This document shows, one piece after another, positions 6,962 to 14,609 of a stretch of 14,609 bases of DNA. The notes under the pieces are model-generated. The model saw only the letters and a program-made list of their open reading frames with translations, was not told where the DNA came from and ran no database searches. The translations under genes were made by a program, and so were the position numbers. This DNA is from Paludibacter sp. Lineage in GTDB: Bacteria; Bacteroidota; Bacteroidia; Bacteroidales; Paludibacteraceae. Where the stretch lies: the NCBI GenBank assembly GCA_031284665.1, contig JAITXR010000222.1, forward strand, positions 1-14,609, in the 5' to 3' direction. Positions within the stretch are counted from its first letter, which is position 1; every line of letters begins with the position of its first letter.

Positions 6962-8920
6962 ATGAAAAATAAAATTCAAATATTGACAATACTTTTTGTT
7001 ACAATACTTGGCTCAACGTCGTGTAGCGACTTCTTAAACCCCGAATCGCCTTCGGAATTCTATCAAGACTATATTTATTCGACCACTGCCGACGCCAAAA
7101 AAGGACTTATGGGTGCGTATGCACTTTTTACAGCTGACCCTTATACTTCGCGTATGTCTAACGTATGGATGCAAAACACCGATGTCGAAGCAATGGGACC
7201 AACAGCAAGTCCTGATGGTTCCCGCCGCGATATTTGGTCGCTGCAAGCCGGATTGCTTACCGGATTTGGCGATGTTTACAATGCTTGGCAAAACTGCTAT
7301 CAAGCAATCGACCGTGCAAATCAGGTAATTGAGGGCATTCAAGCAAGTGCCATCAAAAATGATCCCGAAATGCAAATGATGCTTGGCGAAGCATACTGTT
7401 TACGTGCTTATCGCTATTTTATGCTCTGTAATTTTTGGGGAGATGTGCCTTACTTTGACCAAGCAGCAAAATTCGGTGTAGAACTCGACAAAGCAAAAAC
7501 GGATAAAAATATTATTTATAGCCATGAAATTCAGGCACTTGTAAATTGCGAAGAAAATATGTACTATGCCAATAAATTTTCGGATGGTGTAGAACGTATG
7601 AACCGTGATTTTGCTATCGGAATGATTGCCCGTTTGTCGCTTTTCCGTGCCGGTTATGGTATGACAAAAGAAGGAGTGATGAAACGCGCCGACGAATATT
7701 TGGACGTTGCATCTAATCCGGATTTGGCTGTAACTTATACTGTGGATGGAGTAGAAAAAACTGCTCGCACAAGTGCCGATTATTACGAATTGGCAAAAGC
7801 CTATGCTCTGAAACTTGTAAACAACAATCCGCGTACACTCGACTCGTTTGGCAAAGTTTTCCGTAATCAATGCGAGTGGGTTAGCAACAACGACAGCGAA
7901 GTGCTTTTTGAAGTTGCTTTCGGAACTACCAACAGTGGTGGTGATGTGGGCTGGTGCATTGGAGTTACTGTTTCGAGCAGTTCGAAGGGAGCAACAACAA
8001 TACAGACAGCCTTCCAACCTGCATATTACTTTTCGTTCGACAATGCTGATTTGCGCCGTGATGTAACTTGCTCGCTTATAGGTTATTCGAGCGATACACA
8101 ACAGGGCGTTGTGAGCGTTACGGAAATGACAGTCGGCAAATGGAATCGTCTTTTGCTCAAAAACAACCCCGGAGCGGAATCAAGCAAATCAACAGGAATT
8201 AACTGGCCTCTAATGCGTTATGCTGATGTTTTACTGATGCTTGCCGAAGCCGAAAACGAACTCAACGGACCAAGCGAATTGGCTAAAACAGCATTAAGAA
8301 CAGTGCGTAATCGCGCTTTCGCAGTATCCGACCATGCCGAAAAAGTAGATGCTTATATCAATAATCTCACAAGCAAAGAAACGTTTTTTAATGCCATAGT
8401 TGACGAACGTGCTTGGGAATTTGGTGGCGAATGTTTGCGCAAATTCGACCTTGTTCGTTGGAATAATTACGGCAAAAAAATCGTTGAAACAATACAAAAA
8501 ATTGATAATATGGGTAAAGCTGCTTGGGAACTCGACCTCGAAAATCCCGAAGTGGCTAAATACAGCAATCTTGCAAATGTAATTTATTATCAACGTTCAG
8601 GCGGAACAATCAGTTTTGTGAACACAGTTTATAAAGCCGAAAATCCTCCTACCGCTATTGTTGAAGATGCTGCCGGTACTATCGATGGCGATTATTATGC
8701 CGAAAAGAGTTGGACTAAAGCTCTTTATAGAAAAGTAACGGCTACCAATGGTGATGTTACATATCAGTCGGCTGATTACACTGTACGCAGTTGGCGCGGT
8801 TACAAAGACCCAACAGGAGTTGCGGCAGTACCTTATCTTTTGCCAATAGGCGTAAGTACTTTGAGTTCGAGTAAAGCACTCAACAACGAAGGCTACGGAC
8901 ACGTTTTTAGCGCAAACTAA
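6962..8920 (+). CDS. SusD/RagB family surface lipoprotein
   Basis: A 652-residue nutrient-binding lipoprotein expected to form a lid over the SusC channel on the cell surface. The leader MKNKIQILTILFVTILGSTS ends at Cys21. The lipobox (STSC) is loose, as is common in Bacteroidota, and the following SDFLNPESP is acidic and fits the surface-export signal that follows the lipid cysteine. The N-terminal TPR-rich SusD-like region runs to ~230 with LGEAYCLRAYRYFMLCNFWGDVPYF at 141-165. The C-terminal RagB/SusD region carries two family hallmarks: WPLMRYADVLLMLAEAENEL (415-434) and VDERAWEFGGECLRKFDLVRW (480-500). At 652 residues it is somewhat longer than many SusD proteins. The gene lies 27 bp after the SusC gene and 41 bp before the next lipoprotein gene, so all three are probably one transcript. 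Confidence 0.95.
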   Translation: MKNKIQILTILFVTILGSTSCSDFLNPESPSEFYQDYIYSTTADAKKGLMGAYALFTADPYTSRMSNVWMQNTDVEAMGPTASPDGSRRDIWSLQAGLLTGFGDVYNAWQNCYQAIDRANQVIEGIQASAIKNDPEMQMMLGEAYCLRAYRYFMLCNFWGDVPYFDQAAKFGVELDKAKTDKNIIYSHEIQALVNCEENMYYANKFSDGVERMNRDFAIGMIARLSLFRAGYGMTKEGVMKRADEYLDVASNPDLAVTYTVDGVEKTARTSADYYELAKAYALKLVNNNPRTLDSFGKVFRNQCEWVSNNDSEVLFEVAFGTTNSGGDVGWCIGVTVSSSSKGATTIQTAFQPAYYFSFDNADLRRDVTCSLIGYSSDTQQGVVSVTEMTVGKWNRLLLKNNPGAESSKSTGINWPLMRYADVLLMLAEAENELNGPSELAKTALRTVRNRAFAVSDHAEKVDAYINNLTSKETFFNAIVDERAWEFGGECLRKFDLVRWNNYGKKIVETIQKIDNMGKAAWELDLENPEVAKYSNLANVIYYQRSGGTISFVNTVYKAENPPTAIVEDAAGTIDGDYYAEKSWTKALYRKVTATNGDVTYQSADYTVRSWRGYKDPTGVAAVPYLLPIGVSTLSSSKALNNEGYGHVFSAN

Positions 8921-8961
8921 ACAATTGATATACAATAATTTAATCATAAAAAATATTTAAT

Positions 8962-10569
8962 ATGAAAACATATCTAAAATTAACAATAGCATTGCTTGTA
9001 GCAGTTACTTCAATATTGAATTTTACATCGTGTGTTGAAGATAAATTACCTGACCCTCCGCGGCTCTTTACTCCTGTGTTAAACTCCACTGTTAGTGGAA
9101 CTTGGGTAAAAGTAACTTGGGAAAAATATCAAGGTACGACGTCGTATAATATAGCAATTTACGACGACTCTATCGCTCAAACTCCAATGCAGTCAGCCAC
9201 TATTCAAGAAACCGAATATACTTTCGAAAATTTGGATTATAATACTGAGTATTTCGTTAGAATACAAGGTTTTGGAAATGCAATTTCTTCAAAAATTGTA
9301 CAAGGAATTATCAAAACAAACAAATTGCCTACAAAAATGACAGTTCCTACGTCATCTGATTATCTCGACACGGAAATTCGTGTAAAGTGGACAGAATTGG
9401 ACTACGACAGTTTAAGAGTTTTTGCCGGTAAAACATTGATAAAAACAATAATTCTGACCGCCGAAGATAACGCAAAAAAAGAAGTAATTATATCGGGCTT
9501 AAATCCTTCGATAACATACACGGTAAAATGTTATGCCGGCAATGCATATCTTGGCGAACAGGACTATAAAACAGCCGCAAGCCAAAAATTTGTAGGCGAT
9601 GTTATTGATATGAGAATTTACGAACCTGCCGAAGCATATTCGATGCTTAAACAGAGTTTTTTCGACGATTTGGACATTCAATATCCTGCCGGTTATACTG
9701 TTGTTTTACAAGGCGGTGTACATTACGAATTTCCAACGGTTTATCTGGGAACTAATACTATAATTACGTCAAGTTTAAGTTTCGACGGACGTGCAGTAAT
9801 CGATTTCAAAGGTGGATTGGGAGTAAAACCTGCATTTTCGGGAGGCAAAGTAGTACTCGAAAATCTTATTGTGAGCGACCATGCCGATGCCATTAAAACA
9901 TCTGATAATTTCGGTGGAAAATACTTGCTCGATTTACGCTCCACTACTGCCGCTACTCTGGTTGACAGTATTATTATTCGTAATTGTGATGTTCGTTATA
10001 AACGCGGTTTCTGTCGCGCACAATCGGCTATTACCGTGAATAACATAGTGATTGACAACTGCGTAATCGATTCGATGGGTGGTTACGGAATCACTAATGC
10101 CGACCATGCTCAAGCGTATCTAAATAATATTGTAGTGAAAAACAGCACAATAGCCCATTGCGAAAAAGTATTTGTGGCTACAAAACCTGATGTCAGCCCA
10201 AATTCACTTAAAGTCGAAAATGTAACATTCTGCTATGCCCCAAAAGGCACAAACTACATTATTGATTTTAATGCTCAGGCGGTTCCGGGTGGAATAACTG
10301 TGAAAAACTCAGTATTTGGACTGGGTTGGGATACCGGCGAAATACACGGAAATCGCAGTGCTACAACTGCTATAACTTTCGATAACAACTTTTTAGTTGC
10401 GGATGTGAAATGGAGAGTAGTTGCCGCTACCGGCGACCCACAATACCCAATTGAGGCTGAAACATTGAGTGATACAAATGCTCAACTTTTTGCATCGCCT
10501 GCCAACCTGAACTTTAAAGTAACAAATTCAAAAATTGTGAATAAAGCAGGCGACCCGCGTTGGTGGTAA
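8962..10569 (+). CDS. DUF4957/DUF5123-type beta-helix lipoprotein with two FnIII-like modules
   Basis: A 535-residue probable surface glycan-binding protein of the SusCD locus. A lipoprotein leader ends in FTSC (Cys24), followed by acidic VEDKLPDPP. Residues ~33-122 and ~125-205 look like fibronectin type III folds (WVKVTWEKYQGTTSYNIAIYDDS; ITYTVKCYAGNAYLGEQDY). From ~215 the protein becomes a parallel beta-helix, with recurring turns each centred on an Asn: IIIRNCDV, IVIDNCVI, IVVKNSTI, LKVENVTF, ITVKNSVF. The C-terminus ends in AGDPRWW, typical of DUF5123 proteins. Such DUF4957/DUF5123 proteins are known from pectin-linked PULs and resemble pectate lyase in fold. I see no convincing catalytic Asp/Lys/Arg cluster, so binding is favoured over lysis. 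It is last in the operon, before the terminator at 10625-10660. The domain call is from memory of the family. Confidence 0.8.
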   Translation: MKTYLKLTIALLVAVTSILNFTSCVEDKLPDPPRLFTPVLNSTVSGTWVKVTWEKYQGTTSYNIAIYDDSIAQTPMQSATIQETEYTFENLDYNTEYFVRIQGFGNAISSKIVQGIIKTNKLPTKMTVPTSSDYLDTEIRVKWTELDYDSLRVFAGKTLIKTIILTAEDNAKKEVIISGLNPSITYTVKCYAGNAYLGEQDYKTAASQKFVGDVIDMRIYEPAEAYSMLKQSFFDDLDIQYPAGYTVVLQGGVHYEFPTVYLGTNTIITSSLSFDGRAVIDFKGGLGVKPAFSGGKVVLENLIVSDHADAIKTSDNFGGKYLLDLRSTTAATLVDSIIIRNCDVRYKRGFCRAQSAITVNNIVIDNCVIDSMGGYGITNADHAQAYLNNIVVKNSTIAHCEKVFVATKPDVSPNSLKVENVTFCYAPKGTNYIIDFNAQAVPGGITVKNSVFGLGWDTGEIHGNRSATTAITFDNNFLVADVKWRVVAATGDPQYPIEAETLSDTNAQLFASPANLNFKVTNSKIVNKAGDPRWW

Positions 10570-10624
10570 ATTTGCTTTTGCAAATAAATTCCTAATTCAC
10601 ACAAAACATACGTAATATGATAAG

Positions 10625-10660
10625 AAAATCGCAAATATAGTTTTATTTGCGATTTTTTTT
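10625..10660 (+). terminator. Intrinsic terminator after the SusC/SusD operon
   Basis: A 13-bp perfect stem (10625-10637, AAAATCGCAAATA, with 10644-10656, TATTTGCGATTTT) encloses a 6-nt loop. The T run ending the right arm continues to 10660. This is a classic Rho-independent terminator, placed 55 bp after the stop codon of the DUF5123-type gene. A smaller hairpin (ATTTGC-TTTT-GCAAAT, 10570-10585) directly follows that stop codon. Confidence 0.88.
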
Positions 10661-10720
10661 ATTTCACATTGCTTCAATAATATTTTTGCTGTCAATATCA
10701 AAAATCAAAAAAGAATTTTT

Positions 10721-10728
10721 TACTTTTG
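10721..10728 (+). promoter_or_regulatory. Possible -7 promoter element for proC
   Basis: TACTTTTG matches TAnnTTTG exactly and would start transcription near 10735, ~34 nt before the proC ATG. No TTG is found at the proper -33 distance. A second match, TATTTTTG (10681-10688), lies further up and also lacks a well-placed TTG. A promoter is required somewhere here because a strong terminator closes the upstream operon. Confidence 0.45.
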
Positions 10729-10768
10729 TTGTGTTAGTTTTTTTACACAAAAATATTTTCAATTTATT

Positions 10769-11572
10769 ATGCAAACAAACAATATCAAAATCGGAATTAT
10801 TGGCTGCGGAAATATGGGTGCTGCTGTAGCGTGCGGCTTGGCAAATGGCACAAAAATTAAGCCTGAAAATATTTTTGTTGGCGACATTAATATCGAAAAT
10901 CTAACGAAAATAAAAAATTTTGATAATCGCATCAACGTTACAGAATCGAATCTCGAAGTCGTACAGAATGCAGATATAATAATTATTGCCGTAAAACCTT
11001 GGATTGTGGAAAGTGTTGTAAATCAGATACAACAATTTATCGACCCGCAAAAACACATAGTAATTTCGCTTGCCGCAATGGTCGAAATCAGCGAGTTACT
11101 CGGATTTTTGCAGTCCGCACCGGCAATTTACCGAATAGTGCCAAATACTGCCATCGAATTTGGGCAAAGTATGACTGCAATTGCATCGGCAAATACATCG
11201 GTGGAACAGGACGAGTTGGTGATGTCGATTTTTGCAGAACTCGGCAAAGTGATACAAGTCTCTGAAAAACAAATACCTGCGTTTATGTCGCTCACTTCGT
11301 GTGGAATTGCTTTTGCTCTCCGATATATCCGAGCGGCAATGACAGGCGGCGTGCAAATGGGAATAAGCGCAAAAATGGCGGAACAAGCCGTATTGCAAAC
11401 TTTGCGCGGCGCGATAACCCTGCTCGAAACCAATGATTTACATCCCGAAGAAGAAATCGACAGAGTTACAACTCCGGGCGGAATTACAATTATTGGGCTT
11501 AACGAAATGGAAGCCAATGGATTTAGCAATGCTGTAATTAAAGGACTAATAGCCTCAAAACCAACTAAATAA
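10769..11572 (+). CDS. proC: Pyrroline-5-carboxylate reductase
   Basis: ProC (267 residues, normal length) carries out the last step of proline synthesis in the cytoplasm, reducing pyrroline-5-carboxylate to proline with NAD(P)H. The N-terminal Rossmann fold has IGIIGCGNMG (8-17) for the dinucleotide, AVKPW (74-78), VISLAAMVE (98-106) and RIVPNTAIEFGQSMTAIA (122-139). The C-terminal helical domain ends with the family signature TTPGGITIIGLNEME (234-248), followed by GFSNAVIKGL. The segment normally read as a GSGPAY-type motif is TSCGIAF here (176-182). The rest of the domain, RYIRAAMTGGVQMGISAKMAEQAVLQTLRGA, is well conserved, so I still expect activity. The HTH-cupin gene begins only 14 bp downstream, so the two are probably co-transcribed. 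Confidence 0.93.
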   Translation: MQTNNIKIGIIGCGNMGAAVACGLANGTKIKPENIFVGDINIENLTKIKNFDNRINVTESNLEVVQNADIIIIAVKPWIVESVVNQIQQFIDPQKHIVISLAAMVEISELLGFLQSAPAIYRIVPNTAIEFGQSMTAIASANTSVEQDELVMSIFAELGKVIQVSEKQIPAFMSLTSCGIAFALRYIRAAMTGGVQMGISAKMAEQAVLQTLRGAITLLETNDLHPEEEIDRVTTPGGITIIGLNEMEANGFSNAVIKGLIASKPTK

Positions 11573-11586
11573 ACTATATAATAAAA

Positions 11587-12135
11587 ATGAACGAACAAAT
11601 ACAACAAATTGCAGCCCGTCTGCGTGGCTTACGCGAAGCCTTAGAATTAAATGTGGAACAGGTTGCCGAAAAAACCGAAATCACAACTGCCGATTATCTG
11701 CTTTACGAATCGGGCAAAAGCGACATTCCAATGAATTTCCTTTTCAGAACGGCACAAGTTTTTGGAATTGAAATTTCAGCGCTAATTTCGGGCGAAGAGC
11801 CACACGCAAACTCGTTTTTTGTAACTCGAAAGGGCAAAGGAGTTAGCGTGGAACGCAGTAAAGCGTACAAATATCAGGCTTTGGCGCACGGGTTTAGAAA
11901 CGCATTAGCCGAGCCTTTTGAAGTTACGGTTGAGCCGGTCGATAAGCCGCTGCACCTCAATGTACATAAAGGACAGGAATTTAACTTGGTGCTCGAAGGT
12001 AAACTTTTTTTAAGCATCGGCGGAAAAGAAATTGTTCTTAACGAAGGCGATTCGATTTATTTTGACTCGTCGAACCCACACGGAATGAAGGCGTTAGATA
12101 ATCGCAATGTACGTTTTCTGGCAATAATATTGTAA
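11587..12135 (+). CDS. XRE-type HTH regulator with C-terminal cupin domain
   Basis: A 182-residue cytoplasmic transcription factor. Residues ~9-66 are an XRE/Cro-type helix-turn-helix (RLRGLREALELNVEQVAEKTEITTADYLLYESGK...FRTAQVFGIEISAL). Residues ~113-182 are a small cupin barrel with HLNVHKGQEFNLVLEGKL (123-140) and GDSIYFDSSNPHGM (154-167). The potential metal or ligand residues H127, E131 and H165 are present in the expected cupin places, so the domain probably senses a small molecule. Which one is unknown. It sits 14 bp after proC, which suggests a link to amino-acid metabolism, though this may be only shared transcription. The stop codon (12133-12135) directly abuts the stop codon of the convergent der gene, with no terminator between them. 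Confidence 0.87.
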   Translation: MNEQIQQIAARLRGLREALELNVEQVAEKTEITTADYLLYESGKSDIPMNFLFRTAQVFGIEISALISGEEPHANSFFVTRKGKGVSVERSKAYKYQALAHGFRNALAEPFEVTVEPVDKPLHLNVHKGQEFNLVLEGKLFLSIGGKEIVLNEGDSIYFDSSNPHGMKALDNRNVRFLAIIL

Positions 12136-13452
12136 TTATTTTTGCCTGATAAATACTTGAATTGGAGTGCCGGTAAATTCGTACTTCGAGCGTATTTTGT
12201 TTTCCAGAAAACGGCGATACGGCTCTTTTACGTATTGCGGCAAATTGGCAAAAAACACAAAAGTAGGAACATAAGTGCCGGGCAATTGCGTTACATATTT
12301 TATTTTAACGTATTTCCCTTTCAACGCCGGTGGCGGATAATTTTCGATTGCCGGAAGTAGATATTCATTAAGTTGCGAAGTGGGAACTTTACGATTTTTG
12401 TTCGCAAAAACTGTTTCCGCCTCGTCGAGGACTTTCAGCACGCGCTGTTTGGTGGTAACAGATGTGAAAATTATCGGAAAATCTACAAAAGGAGCAAGCC
12501 GCTCACGAATTGAAGTCTCAATTTTTTTAGTGGAGTTATTTTCCTTATTTTCAATTAAATCCCATTTGTTGACAACGATTACCAATCCTTTTTTATTTTT
12601 CTGAATAAGCGAAAAAATATTCAAATCCTGACTTTCGATTCCGCGTGTGGCATCGAGCATTAAGATACAAACATCAGCACTTTCGATTGCTCGAATGGAG
12701 CGTAAAACCGAGTAATATTCAAGGTCTTCGTTCACTTTTGCTTTTTTGCGAATGCCAGCAGTATCAATCAAATAAAAGTCGTGTCCAAATTTATTAAATC
12801 GTGTATAAATTGCATCGCGCGTAGTGCCGGCAATGTCGGTAACAATGTTGCGTTCTTCCTCCATCAGCGTGTTTATAAGCGACGATTTGCCAACATTCGG
12901 GCGACCAATAACCGCAAAACGTGGCAATTCTTTGTCAATTTCTTCGCCATCGCTGTCGGGTTTAAAGTGCGTTAGTAATTCGTCGAGCAAATCGCCTGTA
13001 CCAAGCCCGTTGAGCGACGAAATCATAAACGGCTCGCCCATTCCAAGACGATAAAATTCTGCTACGTCGGATTGCCAACCGTAAGTGTCGGCTTTGTTTG
13101 AAACTAAAATAACCGGCTTTTCGGAGCGGCGCAGTATTTGTGCCACTTGAAGGTCGTAGTCGGTAATTCCGCTCTGCACATCAACCAAAAATAGCACAAC
13201 ATCCGATTCCTCGATTGCAACTGATACTTGATGCTTTATTTCACCTTCAAAAATATCGGTTGAGTTAATCACCCAGCCGCCGGTATCAATTATTGAAAAT
13301 TCGCGCCCATTCCACTCGCATTTGCCGTACTGACGGTCGCGCGTGGTGCCTGCCTCATCGTCAACTATTGCACGACGACTTTGTGTAAATCTATTAAAAA
13401 GCGTTGATTTCCCGACATTTGGGCGCCCAACTATTGCTACTATATTTCCCAT
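12136..13452 (-). CDS. der: Ribosome-assembly GTPase Der (EngA)
   Basis: Der is an essential tandem GTPase of large ribosomal subunit maturation. All parts are visible in 438 residues, the usual length. The first G domain has GRPNVGKST (9-17), AGTTRDR (34-40), DTGGW (56-60) and NKAD (119-122). The second has GRPNVGKSS (183-191), AGTTRDA (208-214), DTAGIRKK (230-237) and NKWD (295-298). The KH-like C-terminal domain runs from ~355 to 438, with [25 protein letters not shown] and [22 protein letters not shown]. The gene begins one base after the stop of the DUF4831 gene. A purine-rich GGAAAG stretch upstream of the ATG, overlapping the end of that gene, could act as a ribosome binding site, which is not usual in Bacteroidota. 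Translational coupling is likely. It converges on the HTH-cupin gene with zero spacing. Confidence 0.97.
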   Translation of the reverse strand: MGNIVAIVGRPNVGKSTLFNRFTQSRRAIVDDEAGTTRDRQYGKCEWNGREFSIIDTGGWVINSTDIFEGEIKHQVSVAIEESDVVLFLVDVQSGITDYDLQVAQILRRSEKPVILVSNKADTYGWQSDVAEFYRLGMGEPFMISSLNGLGTGDLLDELLTHFKPDSDGEEIDKELPRFAVIGRPNVGKSSLINTLMEEERNIVTDIAGTTRDAIYTRFNKFGHDFYLIDTAGIRKKAKVNEDLEYYSVLRSIRAIESADVCILMLDATRGIESQDLNIFSLIQKNKKGLVIVVNKWDLIENKENNSTKKIETSIRERLAPFVDFPIIFTSVTTKQRVLKVLDEAETVFANKNRKVPTSQLNEYLLPAIENYPPPALKGKYVKIKYVTQLPGTYVPTFVFFANLPQYVKEPYRRFLENKIRSKYEFTGTPIQVFIRQK

Positions 13453-13453
13453 T

Positions 13454-14518
13454 TTACTTTCCTTTTTTTTCTATTGTTTGTGGTTTCTCAATTTTTTGTA
13501 ACTGACCGGTAAACGGATTTACAAAAATTTTTATATCTGTTTGATTATAAATATCGGCGGTAATTGGGATAAGCACCCCAAGTTGCGGCAGTTGTATTTC
13601 GCTATCAATCACCGTAGTTTGCCCATCGCTTATTGTTACACGCGCATCGGCAGGAAGAACAGTGTTAATTACGGTTTCGCGTTTTTTGGATTTCGGGTCA
13701 ACTTCGCTGCCAATAATTGCCGGCTCGATGCTTAAATAATACGGAATGCCCGACAAATCGTCGTCTGCCACGATTCCTTTGAGGGTCGAAAAACGGAAAA
13801 TAACTTTGCCGCTCACTCGCTGTGTTGGAATATATTTAATTGTAACTGTCTGAATTTGAGTGTTAACGCTGCCTGTAAAGAGTTGAGTAAGTTTTTGTTC
13901 TTCGTTATCAAGAGTTGTTAGCATTGTTTCCAACGATTTACCGTCGGAAGGCATTTTTTCAACCTCGCCGCTCAAAAGATTTAAGCGACTTTCGCGCAGA
14001 CGATAAATTTGTTTTGCTGCGCCCTCAGCCATTTTTGCGGGCGAGGCGGCAAGCATATATTCTTCGGTAAGAGGGATTAAATTGCCGCGAGTTTTGATGT
14101 TCGACAAATTTGCGGTATTCCCTATCAGTTTCTGAATTTCGATTGATGGCACATTCATTCCACATAGTAATCCTGCCGAATTGACCGCCACATAATTCAA
14201 TGGCGAAGTGCCTGTCAGAGGGAGCGAATAAGTGCGTGAATTGTCGCGTACAGGATTAGTTCTCAGCACAATACTTGTAATTGTATAAATGCTTTTGCTT
14301 TCTTTTACAACATCTTTTGTTGCCAAAAACTTTTCGGAATATTGATAATAAACACCCGGTTGCTGTTCGGTTTTTTCCACTGTTATATCGAATAAAACTT
14401 CGGTTTTAGGCAGTGAATATACAAGTACCGGACTGTTTTCGGGAATAAAAAGCGATTGCTGTGAATATAATCCGAATGCTGCAAAAAGAAAAATGCTAAT
14501 AGAAAAAAGGTATTTCAT
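13454..14518 (-). CDS. Exported DUF4831 family protein
   Basis: A 354-residue protein with a signal peptide ([20 protein letters not shown], no lipobox cysteine), so it is periplasmic or outer-membrane associated. It resembles the DUF4831 family of Bacteroidota, whose function is unknown. Visible features are a beta-rich N-terminal half ([35 protein letters not shown]), a charged, probably helical middle at ~160-215 ([27 protein letters not shown]...[21 protein letters not shown]), and a C-terminal beta region ending [21 protein letters not shown]. It stands one base upstream of der and is probably the first gene of that transcript, so its promoter would also drive der. The start chosen gives a good signal peptide right at the N-terminus. 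The family name is recalled from sequence pattern and was not searched. Confidence 0.75.
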   Translation of the reverse strand: MKYLFSISIFLFAAFGLYSQQSLFIPENSPVLVYSLPKTEVLFDITVEKTEQQPGVYYQYSEKFLATKDVVKESKSIYTITSIVLRTNPVRDNSRTYSLPLTGTSPLNYVAVNSAGLLCGMNVPSIEIQKLIGNTANLSNIKTRGNLIPLTEEYMLAASPAKMAEGAAKQIYRLRESRLNLLSGEVEKMPSDGKSLETMLTTLDNEEQKLTQLFTGSVNTQIQTVTIKYIPTQRVSGKVIFRFSTLKGIVADDDLSGIPYYLSIEPAIIGSEVDPKSKKRETVINTVLPADARVTISDGQTTVIDSEIQLPQLGVLIPITADIYNQTDIKIFVNPFTGQLQKIEKPQTIEKKGK

Positions 14519-14609
14519 TTGTTTAAAATTTTAGAACAAAGAGCAAAGAATAAGGACAAAAGACCTGTAAAATTACAATCATTCCCTTGTGTATCAAAAT
14601 CTTTGTTAT
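14519..14609 (-). promoter_or_regulatory. Upstream region of the DUF4831-der transcript
   Basis: These last 91 bases are non-coding and should hold the minus-strand promoter. No exact TAnnTTTG is present. The nearest candidate on the minus strand is TATTCTTTG (14552-14544), one base too long in the spacer. The 9-mer CTTTTGTCC, also the end of the direct repeat at 49-71 and 89-111, occurs here on the minus strand (14562-14554). Such T-rich 9-mers may recur by chance in this AT-rich DNA. Confidence 0.35.

Noticed and set aside
7400..8101. Minus-strand open frame of 233 codons
   Set aside because: It lies wholly antisense to the SusD gene, has a low-complexity Ile/Phe/Cys-rich translation with no recognisable domain, and is explained by codon bias of the real gene.
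10647..10829. Plus-strand 60-codon open frame before proC
   Set aside because: It starts inside the terminator stem, overlaps the start of proC out of frame, and is only a Phe/Leu/Ile-rich translation of AT-rich non-coding DNA.
11128..11607. Minus-strand open frame of 159 codons opposite proC
   Set aside because: It is antisense to a well-conserved proC and shows no family features.

Overview
The window looks like chromosomal DNA from a member of the Bacteroidales (phylum Bacteroidota). The evidence is AT-rich intergenic DNA, promoter cores of the TAnnTTTG type, a SusC/SusD pair, Bacteroidota-type lipoproteins, a DUF4831 protein, and a secreted protein with a type IX secretion (T9SS) sorting domain. 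The T9SS domain argues against Bacteroides itself and fits genera that keep T9SS (for example the Paludibacter, Porphyromonas or Marinilabiliales side). The genus cannot be fixed from the sequence alone.

Layout, left to right. Bases 1-302 are a non-coding leader with a 23-bp direct repeat (40-bp period) and a good promoter. Bases 303-2315 encode a large secreted beta-rich T9SS cargo protein, closed by an almost perfect 38-bp palindrome. Bases 2362-2615 are non-coding and hold a pair of diverged, inverted, hairpin-forming repeat modules. Bases 2616-3476 encode an exported TraB/GumN protein. Bases 3653-10569 are a three-gene, same-strand unit: a SusC/RagA TonB-dependent transporter, a SusD/RagB lipoprotein and a DUF4957/DUF5123-type beta-helix lipoprotein with fibronectin-like modules. 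It has a clear promoter in front and a strong intrinsic terminator behind. Bases 10769-12135 hold proC and a short HTH-cupin regulator in tandem. On the minus strand, a DUF4831 protein (14518-13454) and the ribosome-assembly GTPase der (13452-12136) form a tightly coupled pair that converges on the HTH-cupin gene with no base between the two stop codons.

How the genes work together. The SusC/SusD/DUF5123 unit would be the capture-and-import core of a polysaccharide utilisation locus. SusD and the beta-helix lipoprotein would sit on the cell surface and present glycan to the SusC channel. By family association the substrate may be pectin-like, but no glycoside hydrolase, polysaccharide lyase, ECF sigma/anti-sigma pair or hybrid two-component regulator lies in the window, so the enzymes and control must be elsewhere. 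The other genes are housekeeping (proline synthesis, ribosome biogenesis) or envelope proteins of unknown role.

I see no phage, transposase, CRISPR, toxin-antitoxin, tRNA or rRNA gene and no clear new multi-gene system. The items most worth a second look are the two intergenic repeat structures, the enzyme-free SusCD locus with its beta-helix partner, and the zero-gap convergent gene pair.
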